Shown: one piece after another, positions 7,027-12,558 of the stretch
Layout of the letters: each line of letters starts with the position of its first letter
Position numbering within the stretch: the first letter of the stretch is position 1
Assembly: GCA_002507085.1 (NCBI GenBank)
Contig: DAYW01000049.1
Span: 12,960 to 26,200 of the forward strand
Origin: an archaeon UBA168
GTDB lineage: Archaea; Thermoproteota; Thermoprotei_A; Marsarchaeales; UBA168
Reading direction: 5' to 3'
DNA: 13,241 nucleotides
Position numbers and translations under genes: made by a program
Notes under the pieces: model-generated
What the model was told of the DNA's origin: nothing
Seen by the model: only the letters and a program-made list of their open reading frames with translations
The model's database searches: none

Positions 7027-7034
7027 GTTATAAG
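7027..7034 (-). promoter_or_regulatory. TATA box of the riboswitch-MFS transcript
   Basis: Minus strand CTTATAAC, centred 25.5 nt before base 7005, the first base of riboswitch helix P1. The promoter thus appears to start the RNA exactly at the aptamer. Confidence 0.7.
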
Positions 7035-7077
7035 TGTTTTCGAACCCTTTGCGCCTGATCTTCGGTCAAGCGTGCAG

Positions 7078-7165
7078 TGGGCCTGTCCGGATTTGAACCG
7101 GAACCTCTGCCGTGTAAGGGCGGCATTAGGTCTTTCGATATCCTACCAGGTTAGACTACAGGCCC
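7078..7165 (-). tRNA. tRNA-Val (anticodon UAC) with a 15-nt intron
   Basis: The gene is 88 nt including discriminator A (7078). The acceptor stem GGGCCTG/CAGGCCC is perfect, the D arm is GTCT-AACCTGGTA-GGAT, and the T arm is TCCGG-TTCAAAT-CCGGA. Removing 7139-7125 joins GGAT to G26 and gives anticodon stem CCGCC/GGCAG around the loop CTTACAC, with UAC at 34-36 and U33 in place, as in other archaeal valine tRNAs. The mature RNA is 73 nt with a 4-nt variable loop (AGGT) and one C28-A42 mismatch. A15-U48 forms the Levitt pair. CCA is not encoded (CTG follows), so the product depends on the CCA-adding enzyme encoded 55 bp upstream on the same strand. A separate TATA box (7185-7192) lies 23.5 nt before the first base. 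Confidence 0.93.
7125..7139 (-). other. Non-canonical tRNA intron at position 25/26 with BHB motif
   Basis: The intron is ATCGAAAGACCTAAT. Exon TAGG pairs with intron CCTA as the 4-bp central helix; the two 3-nt bulges AT|A and AT|G lie on opposite strands and each is cut after its second base, giving exactly the exon ends the tRNA fold needs. Exon TGG pairs with exon CCG outside (one G-U pair), and intron TC/GA closes a GAAA tetraloop inside. Introns outside 37/38 are cut by the broad-specificity splicing endonucleases found in Thermoproteota, Nanoarchaeota and a few other lineages. Confidence 0.88.
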
Positions 7166-7184
7166 GATTTCATAAGATAAGCGC

Positions 7185-7192
7185 AATATAAC
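7185..7192 (-). promoter_or_regulatory. TATA box of tRNA-Val
   Basis: Minus strand GTTATATT, preceded by AAAACG, centred 23.5 nt before the tRNA 5' end. It lies between the cca stop codon and the tRNA, so the tRNA can be made independently of cca. Confidence 0.65.
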
Positions 7193-7219
7193 CGTTTTGC
7201 ATTTGCAAGCCCAGCTAAG

Positions 7220-8563
7220 TCAATCCCAGCGGAAGGCTCGAGGCCAGACCCACCGCTCCTTACGGCCTGCAAAGGAGCGAAGCACGCGCGCGCACTCCTC
7301 ATCGCAACCTCCGATTAAGTCAGCAGCCCACCCGATCTGGAAGCTCCTCTTGATCTGCTTCTCAAAGTCTCCCAGGGCCAGCTGCTTTAGCTCCTTTTTC
7401 AGGACGCTCTCAAGCACATCCTTTGCATCCCCGCCGAGAGCTCTGACCACAAGCCACCTGCCATCACCAACCCAAGGGCCTCTCAGGGTCTGCCCGTGCG
7501 ATGACCACTTATCAACGAACTTCATGGAGTCCTCGATCATGTTGACTGGAGGTCCCTCCATGAGATATGCTGCGGCGCGCGTCCTGGAGGACAAGTAAAA
7601 GGCAAAGCACACGTAGTCGCGCCCGGCGTAGGCACCCACGTCAAACACGGCGAATCCCTCCTTAGTCAGCTGCTTTCTCATGCTATCTGCTGCCTTCCAG
7701 ATCTCGCCCCAGAGAATGTCGTCAATGGAACTCGGCCTGCCCGTTATCAGGATCAAGACCTGATCAAGCCTGCCCTCAGCCTCCTCATCGCTTGCCCAGA
7801 AGAAGCGCAAAGACGGCCTTCTGAGGAAAAATCCCGCGGCTGCCACAAAAGTTGAGAGGCTTCTAACCGACACAGAGGCCGTGACGTTTCTCGACGGATC
7901 AACTGGGTCTGGGATCGCCAGGGCATCGGGCTCGCCGTTCCAGCCCAGATTTACCTTTCCTTTCCACTTCTGGACGCTTTCGAGGAGCTTGAGAAAGCTG
8001 CCAAAGCGATAAATGAGCACCTCTGAAGCATAACCCGAAAACCCCCTTACCTTTATCTCCGCGCCATACACTCCTATACCCTTGAAGAAGGCCTTCAGTA
8101 TCCTCACGTCTTTTTTCTGCTCTTGGCTCAGGCTCTGGTTAACGAAGCGCGTGTGAAAGGGCGTGCGATCAACGGCACTTCTCATTTCAGATGGGGAACT
8201 GACCCCGTAGCAGGGCACAAGGTCGATGGGCACGCCGTCCACCCATCCCCTTATGTAAGGGTGCTCGGCGTAGCTGACCTCCCACTTGTCAAAGATCGCC
8301 TTTCCCACCTCCATTACGCGGTCGACCATGTGGTCCTCGCTGGTGGTCACAGGGAAGATCATGAAAACGTCAAGCTCAGGATCCGTTGCCAGCCAAGTCC
8401 CCTTTGCCACGGATCCCTCAAGCTCAGGCCTGAAGTCGGTTGCCAGGGGCTGAAGGCGCCTGAATACCTCGTCCCTTACGCGCTCCACCTTAGCCACGAG
8501 TTCTTCGTTCGGCGTTACGCGGGCCTCGACCTCCTTCAGTACGGATCCTATATCGGCGCTCAT
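7220..8563 (-). CDS. cca: CCA-adding enzyme (archaeal class I tRNA nucleotidyltransferase)
   Basis: This enzyme adds or repairs the 3' CCA of tRNAs using CTP and ATP without a nucleic acid template. The 447-aa length is normal for archaeal class I enzymes. The nucleotidyltransferase head has GSVAKGTWL (50-58) and the carboxylates Glu63 and Asp65 in PELDVF, with Asp114 in VPIDLVPCY as the third metal ligand. The helical middle (KDVRILKAFFKGIGVYG and SEVLIYRFG) is also typical, followed by body and tail domains. ATG 8563 is 21.5 nt from a TATA box and there is no Shine-Dalgarno, so the transcript is probably leaderless. Downstream on the same strand is tRNA-Val, which lacks an encoded CCA. Upstream lies the divergent CinA-like gene, 174 bp away. 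Confidence 0.96.
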   Translation of the reverse strand: MSADIGSVLKEVEARVTPNEELVAKVERVRDEVFRRLQPLATDFRPELEGSVAKGTWLATDPELDVFMIFPVTTSEDHMVDRVMEVGKAIFDKWEVSYAEHPYIRGWVDGVPIDLVPCYGVSSPSEMRSAVDRTPFHTRFVNQSLSQEQKKDVRILKAFFKGIGVYGAEIKVRGFSGYASEVLIYRFGSFLKLLESVQKWKGKVNLGWNGEPDALAIPDPVDPSRNVTASVSVRSLSTFVAAAGFFLRRPSLRFFWASDEEAEGRLDQVLILITGRPSSIDDILWGEIWKAADSMRKQLTKEGFAVFDVGAYAGRDYVCFAFYLSSRTRAAAYLMEGPPVNMIEDSMKFVDKWSSHGQTLRGPWVGDGRWLVVRALGGDAKDVLESVLKKELKQLALGDFEKQIKRSFQIGWAADLIGGCDEECARVLRSFAGRKERWVWPRAFRWD

Positions 8564-8580
8564 AGGATCTACGTCGCCCC

Positions 8581-8588
8581 GTATTTAA
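8581..8588 (-). promoter_or_regulatory. TATA box of cca
   Basis: Minus strand TTAAATAC, centred 21.5 nt before ATG 8563. Confidence 0.6.
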
Positions 8589-8664
8589 CTCTTGGTAGAC
8601 TTCGTCCTAAAGGCCTCCTTATCTAAATTCGATGCATCCTCCAACTTCTGAAGGCTCTCAAATC

Positions 8665-8697
8665 ATATAAATGCCTTTGGCAAACGGGACGGTTTGC
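8665..8697. repeat. Second TATA-like box and inverted repeat upstream of the CinA-like gene
   Basis: ATATAAAT (8665-8672) could act as a further promoter in either direction. It is followed by GCAAAC (8680-8685) and GTTTGC (8692-8697), a perfect 6-bp inverted repeat around GGGACG. GCAAACGG recurs inverted at 8715-8722 and again at 12518-12525 before another plus-strand gene. Candidate operator or small-RNA start; function unknown. Confidence 0.4.
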
Positions 8698-8707
8698 GCG
8701 TGTCAAC

Positions 8708-8715
8708 CTTATAAC
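8708..8715 (+). promoter_or_regulatory. TATA box of the CinA-like gene
   Basis: CTTATAAC, centred 26.5 nt before TTG 8738. The box is near-palindromic; read on the minus strand it is preceded by AAACGG, as at the tRNA and 9653 boxes, so weak minus-strand firing toward cca is possible. Confidence 0.6.
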
Positions 8716-8737
8716 CGTTTGCGCCTGTTTAATCGCT

Positions 8738-9580
8738 TTGAGCGCTCTTGAAAACTCCAGGGCCATAAGGGCAGAGATACTTACCATAGGAAACGAAGTA
8801 CTGACGGGAAGGGTTGTCAACACAAACGCCGCCTACATAGCCAGACGGCTATCGCTGGTCGGAGTTTCGGTGAAGAGGATAACCGTGGTGGCCGACGATG
8901 AGGAAGAGATCGTGGCGGCGGTCAGGGAAAGCCTGTCGAGAAAGCCCGAGTACTTGATAACGACGGGGGGCTTGGGTCCAACTTACGATGACATATCCAT
9001 GGGGGCCATAGCGAAGGCCGTCGGGTTACCCCTTAAGAAGAACGAGCTGGCTTTGAGCTGGATCCAGCAGAAGATCCGTTCCGAGAACGCGCCCCTCACC
9101 CCCGAGAGAGAAAAGATGGCTTATTTGCCAGATCCGTCCAAGGAGCTTGACAATCCCGTAGGAGTTGCACCTGGCGCATGGATCGAGGCGGGAGGCAGCG
9201 ACCACAAGACGATCATCATGGTATTGCCAGGTGTCCCGGCCGAGATGGAGGCCATGCTCGAAAAGCACCTGTTGCCAGTATTGCTAAGGGAACAAAGGCT
9301 GTTCGTAGCTGAAAGAGAGATAAGCGTAAGCGGGATATTTGAGGCAGCCCTTGCGCCCTACATAAAAAAGCTGGTCAGGACAGACAGCGCTCTGTACGTT
9401 AAGACACATCCCAAAGGCACCGCAGACAAGCCCAGCATTCTCGTGCACGTCGAGTATGCCTCGGCCGACAAGCAAGAGGCAGAGAGGAGAGCTGAAGAGG
9501 CCATTAAGGCAGTAAAGGAAGAGGCGCAAAGGCTCGGCGCAACCATAACGCGACATCACAACGAGTTCGCTGCCCTTTAG
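8738..9580 (+). CDS. CinA N-terminal / MoaB-Mog-type molybdopterin-binding domain protein
   Basis: The 280-aa protein matches the COG1058 type of CinA-related archaeal proteins: AEILTIGNEVLTGRVVNTNAAY covers 12-33 as the first strand and loop, and TTGGLGPTYDD (75-85) is the hallmark loop of the MoCF-biosynthesis fold; VLPGVPAEMEAML follows later, as in CinA. The C-terminal NMN deamidase domain of bacterial CinA is absent, as usual for archaeal members. Some COG1058 domains hydrolyse ADP-ribose, while related Mog/MoaB proteins adenylate molybdopterin; which applies here cannot be told. The start is TTG 8738, the only usable codon near the conserved N-terminus, and it lies at leaderless distance from a TATA box. 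It is divergent from cca. The next plus-strand gene has its own promoter, so co-transcription is not required. Confidence 0.88.
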   Translation: MSALENSRAIRAEILTIGNEVLTGRVVNTNAAYIARRLSLVGVSVKRITVVADDEEEIVAAVRESLSRKPEYLITTGGLGPTYDDISMGAIAKAVGLPLKKNELALSWIQQKIRSENAPLTPEREKMAYLPDPSKELDNPVGVAPGAWIEAGGSDHKTIIMVLPGVPAEMEAMLEKHLLPVLLREQRLFVAEREISVSGIFEAALAPYIKKLVRTDSALYVKTHPKGTADKPSILVHVEYASADKQEAERRAEEAIKAVKEEAQRLGATITRHHNEFAAL

Positions 9581-9652
9581 GGGTTTATCCGCTTCTCCAT
9601 GCTTCCCTCAAACTCTAAGAATAACCCCCTCAATTTCAATAAAGGGGAACGG

Positions 9653-9660
9653 TTATATTT
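9653..9660 (+). promoter_or_regulatory. TATA box of the 251-residue protein gene
   Basis: TTATATTT, preceded by GGGGAACGG, centred 21.5 nt before ATG 9678. The extended AACGGTTATATT string is shared with the tRNA-Val promoter and may show the local BRE-TATA consensus. Confidence 0.65.
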
Positions 9661-9677
9661 GATAGAAGTTTTATTTT

Positions 9678-10433
9678 ATGGTAAAAGAGGTCCAGCTAAG
9701 CGACGACACCTACTCCTATCTTGAGCAGGTGAGGCTCCAATTGGAGGCAAAGCAGGGCAGGAAGCTCTCCTTTGATGAAGTGATAAAGAGCCTCGGCCAA
9801 GAAAAGGGGAACGAGACGGACCCCATGGAGATCATATGGGAAAGGCTAGGCGAGATCCAAGATACACTTTCAGAGATAAAGGAGATGCTCTCAGCTCCAA
9901 AGGAGGAGAAGTTGGAGCGCGCTCCCCAGCATCAGGTTGAGCATGAAGAAGAATTTGGAGAAATCGAGGAAAGCGAGGGAATGGAAGAGCCGGAGGAATC
10001 GGCGGGGCAGGAAGAAGCTCCGAGAGCGTCACGCCCCAGGATATCGATACCCACGTCTCCGGTAAGGGGCTCATCAAGGGGCAACTACAGGCAGCAGCCC
10101 CAGGGTGCCCAAGGTTCGGCAGGGCCGTCAGACAGCTTCCTCAACTTCATCAAGAGCGTGGGTGCATACCCCCTCTCGAGGATAAGAAAGCCCATATCCC
10201 AGATCAGGGATTTAGAGGAAAAAGGGATCGTAAAGATAATAGGCGAGGACGAGGACAGGGTTCTGGTTTACAGGCCTTACTACGACGCCATAATCGCAAG
10301 CCTTCCGAGGACGGAGAACGAGATCGAAGAACTAAGCCCTGCGCAGAAAAAGGTGCTTGATGAAATGCACAAGGCAACGCTCGTTTACAAGGACCAAAAC
10401 GGCGTATGGCGGCTAACAACGCCCTCGGCCTGA
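9678..10433 (+). CDS. Unrecognised protein: RHH-like N-terminus, acidic linker, possible winged-helix C-terminus
   Basis: I do not recognise the family. Residues 1-42 (VKEVQLSDDTYSYLEQV...LSFDEVIKSL) have the strand-helix-turn-helix pattern of ribbon-helix-helix antitoxins such as VapB/CopG. Residues 48-73 (MEIIWERLGEIQDTLSEIKE) suit a short coiled coil. Residues 75-112 are highly acidic (EEKLE, EHEEEFGEIEESEG) and 113-150 are rich in Ser, Arg, Gly, Gln and Pro, probably disordered. Residues 150-251 look folded: SFLNFIKSVGAYPLSRIR, a helix-turn-helix-like RDLEEKGIVKII with a beta hairpin RVLVYRPYYD, then a helix and KDQNGVWRLT. This could be a winged helix. The layout suggests a dimeric DNA-binding or chromatin-associated protein. 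No VapC toxin gene is adjacent. ATG 9678 is 21.5 nt from a TATA box, so the start is well supported. The 3' end faces the UPF0200 gene across 31 bp. Confidence 0.8.
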   Translation: MVKEVQLSDDTYSYLEQVRLQLEAKQGRKLSFDEVIKSLGQEKGNETDPMEIIWERLGEIQDTLSEIKEMLSAPKEEKLERAPQHQVEHEEEFGEIEESEGMEEPEESAGQEEAPRASRPRISIPTSPVRGSSRGNYRQQPQGAQGSAGPSDSFLNFIKSVGAYPLSRIRKPISQIRDLEEKGIVKIIGEDEDRVLVYRPYYDAIIASLPRTENEIEELSPAQKKVLDEMHKATLVYKDQNGVWRLTTPSA

Positions 10434-10464
10434 GCAGAGCAAGCCGGTGTGCCGCCTGATGTGC

Positions 10465-11034
10465 CTAAGGATCCTTTTGATCTACCCACATCTTAATCTT
10501 AGAGGTGGCTTTCTGAGCGAAGGCCTCCATGTCCCCCTCGTTCACAATGAACACGTCAGCCAAAGCTATTAGGTTCCCTAGCCCTACCGAGAGCTCCGCC
10601 CCATCCCTGTTTCTAAGGTCGCTTTCGGTCTTAGGATCCCCTTCCCTTCTCCTGCCATAAAGGCGGATAAACCGATCTTTGAAGGGAGCCAGCACCGCCA
10701 AGACCTTTACCGACTCAACCTGCGGCCATCCCTTCATGTGCTCCACTTCGGCCAAACTCCTTACGCCGTCAACGACAAGCTTGGGCGCTCCGATATATCC
10801 CCTTTCCCTTATGAGCTCCAAGGTCAGTACCGCGATCGCCACATCTCCGTACAAGCGGCGAAGCCCAAGCGTTAAGGAGTTGAAGTTCTCAGGAGTTGGT
10901 TCAAGGTTTCTTCTCCTCAGCTCTTCCCTTACGGCATCTCCCATAGATACTACCGGCAAACCTTGGGCCTCAGCCAAAGAGGCCACGGTTGACTTTCCGG
11001 CTCCTGGCAACCCGGTCAAAGCGAGTATGCGCAA
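10465..11034 (-). CDS. UPF0200 family P-loop kinase-like protein
   Basis: Archaeal UPF0200 proteins are small P-loop NTPases related to dephospho-CoA and nucleotide kinases, of unknown substrate. From TTG 11034 (189 aa) the protein opens as MRILALTG and has the Walker A GLPGAGKST within the first 20 residues, then VVSMGDAVREELRRR with EPTPENF, VVDGVRSLAEVE, RFIRLYGRRREGDPKTE and the family-typical end ELSVGLGNLIALADVFIVNEG. The open frame continues two codons to TTG 11040, but that start would lie only 19.5 nt from the TATA box, while 11034 gives 25.5 nt and the usual family N-terminus. It shares its promoter box with thpR, transcribed the other way. Possible roles include nucleotide or coenzyme A metabolism; nothing here decides. 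Confidence 0.88.
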   Translation of the reverse strand: MRILALTGLPGAGKSTVASLAEAQGLPVVSMGDAVREELRRRNLEPTPENFNSLTLGLRRLYGDVAIAVLTLELIRERGYIGAPKLVVDGVRSLAEVEHMKGWPQVESVKVLAVLAPFKDRFIRLYGRRREGDPKTESDLRNRDGAELSVGLGNLIALADVFIVNEGDMEAFAQKATSKIKMWVDQKDP

Positions 11035-11055
11035 GCTCAATTCAAAGGTAATCAG

Positions 11056-11063
11056 CTTTTAAG
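11056..11063. promoter_or_regulatory. Shared bidirectional TATA box of thpR and the UPF0200 gene
   Basis: CTTTTAAG, one base pair off a perfect palindrome in its core, is the only A/T-rich box in the 47 bp between the two divergent starts. Its centre is 22.5 nt from ATG 11082 on the plus strand and 25.5 nt from TTG 11034 on the minus strand, both within the range seen elsewhere in the window. Confidence 0.6.
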
Positions 11064-11081
11064 TATCTCAGCGATAACTTC

Positions 11082-11621
11082 ATGCGCGTTTTCGTGGCCG
11101 TGGATCTGCCAAACGGCGAGGCTAAGACTAAGGTCTTAGACCTTTTGAACAAGCTCCGCGCGAATCCCAGCCTTAAGGTCGTGGCTCCCGAAAACCTTCA
11201 CTTCACTCTGGCCTTCATAGGAGAGGTTTCCGAGGAGTTGGTTAAGAGGGCCTCGGAGGCCATATCGCGCATAAGCTACAAGGCTTTCAACGCTTCCCTC
11301 TCAGGGATCGGGTATTTTCCATCAAGGGAAAGGGCGAGGGTTGTATGGATAGGCGTGAGGGAAGAGCAGGGAGGGGAGCAACTGGAGGAGCTCGCTGAAT
11401 CGGTAAGAAGCGCCCTCTCAAACGCAGGCGTGCCCTTTGACGAGAAGCCCTTCGTTCCTCACCTTACCCTTGCAAGGGCAAGAGAGGGGCCCGTGGGATG
11501 CCTTGACGTGAAAGAAGAGGTATCAGGAGAGTTCCCGATTAGCGCGTTTTCCCTGAAGCGCAGCGTTCTGACAAGCCGCGGGCCGATATACTCAGACCTA
11601 GTTCAGGTCAAGCTGGTCTGA
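11082..11621 (+). CDS. thpR: RNA 2',3'-cyclic phosphodiesterase (LigT/2H family)
   Basis: 2H phosphoesterases of this type open 2',3'-cyclic phosphate ends of RNA, and several can also join tRNA halves in vitro. The 179-aa protein has family length, starts MRVFVAVDLP, and carries both catalytic tetrapeptides, HFTL (40-43) and HLTL (127-130), with the expected spacing; FIGEV and GYFPS lie between them. ATG 11082 is 22.5 nt from the TATA box. Its 3' end overlaps the convergent membrane protein gene by 19 bp. In an archaeon whose tRNA-Val needs splicing, 2',3'-cyclic phosphate ends are formed at each exon cut, though archaeal exon joining is normally done by RtcB. Confidence 0.95.
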   Translation: MRVFVAVDLPNGEAKTKVLDLLNKLRANPSLKVVAPENLHFTLAFIGEVSEELVKRASEAISRISYKAFNASLSGIGYFPSRERARVVWIGVREEQGGEQLEELAESVRSALSNAGVPFDEKPFVPHLTLARAREGPVGCLDVKEEVSGEFPISAFSLKRSVLTSRGPIYSDLVQVKLV

Positions 11622-12424
11622 GCCGTTGCTCTCTTCCCCTTCAGAGCAAACAGAACGGCCACACCGATAACCATTAGCATTGCGCCGCCTGCTATGAACA
11701 TCACCTTTAACGCGTACGCAAAGGCAGAGGCGTTCTTGTAGAGGCCCATCATGTAAACCCCCAGAGAAGGCCTCACAGCTATGAGGATGCCAAAGGAAAG
11801 AAGCGCCAGTCCTGGAAGAAACAGAGATAGAAACGTGTCCAGAGGGGGTAACTCATCGCTTGTCTTCAGCCCAACGGGGGCCAAGTTCGGAAAGGCCTTT
11901 GCCCCCACCTTAAGGAGGGGCGGAAGGACCAAGTACATAAAGGGAAGCATTGTTATCAACCACCACGCCGTGAGGCCGAGGGAAACAGCCCACCCTCTGA
12001 CGGTCTCCACCGAGAGGCCCTTTATGAAAAGCGAGTAGTAGGAAACTACTCCAACGCCGGCAATGAGGTTGCCGATGAAAAGCGAGACGAGCGTGGCCCA
12101 CACAAACTTCCTCCAAGTGAACTTCTTCAGCATGTAGCCGTAAAGGTAGAATCCCACGAAGTTGCCTGGAACGCCAGCCATGAGGCTGAGCAGAAGGTTG
12201 CCGTTGGTCAGCATGGCCGCCGTGTTGGTTCCCAGCGCCGCAGAAAGGCCTCCAACCAAGGGCCCAAAGAATATGGCAAAGAAGCCAGGTATTATGACGG
12301 CGGGTCTGAACTGACCAACCCCAAAAGGCGATGTCGTGTACTCCGTTATCATGGCGCCCAAGGCGTAAAGCGCCGCGCCAACGGCTATGGCTATGACCTT
12401 GATCGATAAGGGCTGTTTTTCCAT
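11603..12424 (-). CDS. Membrane protein resembling an ECF transporter S component
   Basis: The protein (273 aa from ATG 12424) has about seven hydrophobic segments. The region IKVIAIAVGAALYALGAM, then FRPAVIIPGFFAIFFGPLVG and GVPGNFVGFYLYGYML, resembles substrate-binding S components of energy-coupling factor transporters, which capture vitamins or metals for a shared ATPase/T module. Typical S components have about six helices and 180-220 residues, so the two C-terminal helices after residue ~195 are an extension. No EcfA or EcfT gene lies in the window, so a distant module would be needed. The frame also has ATGs at 12442 and 12436, but a TATA box at 12443-12450 excludes 12442 for a transcript from that box and sits 22.5 nt from 12424. 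The substrate is unknown; another small-molecule carrier or a sensor is possible. Confidence 0.7.
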   Translation of the reverse strand: MEKQPLSIKVIAIAVGAALYALGAMITEYTTSPFGVGQFRPAVIIPGFFAIFFGPLVGGLSAALGTNTAAMLTNGNLLLSLMAGVPGNFVGFYLYGYMLKKFTWRKFVWATLVSLFIGNLIAGVGVVSYYSLFIKGLSVETVRGWAVSLGLTAWWLITMLPFMYLVLPPLLKVGAKAFPNLAPVGLKTSDELPPLDTFLSLFLPGLALLSFGILIAVRPSLGVYMMGLYKNASAFAYALKVMFIAGGAMLMVIGVAVLFALKGKRATAQTSLT

Positions 12425-12442
12425 GGGGTATTCCATATGCAT

Positions 12443-12450
12443 TATTTAAA
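12443..12450 (-). promoter_or_regulatory. TATA box of the ECF-S-like gene
   Basis: Minus strand TTTAAATA, centred 22.5 nt before ATG 12424. A second A/T-rich run (about 12471-12483) could be an alternative promoter, giving a ~10-nt leader to ATG 12442. Confidence 0.55.
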
Positions 12451-12463
12451 TCTGAGCCATAAA

Positions 12464-12502
12464 TATTCAAATAATATATATCTTATTCGTCTTATTCGAA
12501 TA
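12464..12502. repeat. Repeated TATTCnAATA motifs between two divergent promoters
   Basis: TATTCAAATA (12464-12473) and the perfect palindrome TATTCGAATA (12493-12502) are 29 bp apart, close to three helical turns. The second is entered by a tandem direct repeat, TCTTATTCG at 12481-12489 and again at 12490-12498. The cluster lies between the TATA boxes of the ECF-S-like gene (12443-12450) and the MBL-fold gene (12530-12537). It looks like an operator for a dimeric regulator; the regulator is unknown. Confidence 0.5.
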
Positions 12503-12529
12503 GGTATGTATCCCGCGGCAAACGGACGA

Positions 12530-12537
12530 TTTTTAAG
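12530..12537 (+). promoter_or_regulatory. TATA box of the MBL-fold gene
   Basis: TTTTTAAG, centred 25.5 nt before TTG 12559. The motif GGCAAACGGACG lies just upstream (12517-12528). Confidence 0.6.
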
Positions 12538-12558
12538 CCTCCATCCTGACATCCTATA

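Noticed and set aside
7078..7165. Intron-free reading of the tRNA with stem TGCCG/CGGCA and an 8-nt anticodon loop
   Set aside because: It leaves 13 extra bases after the D arm and an 8-nt loop. The BHB model explains both splice sites and restores the typical valine loop CTTACAC.
8123..8626. 167-codon plus-strand frame opposite cca
   Set aside because: It is antisense to a well-supported CCA-adding enzyme and has no recognisable motif.
9626..9647. CCCCT/AGGGG inverted repeat after the CinA-like gene as a terminator
   Set aside because: The stem is only 5 bp with a 12-nt loop and no T-run follows, so it could be chance.
11910..12470. 186-codon minus-strand frame over the ECF-S-like gene
   Set aside because: It is a shifted frame of the membrane protein gene, rich in His, Arg and Trp with no membrane or domain pattern.
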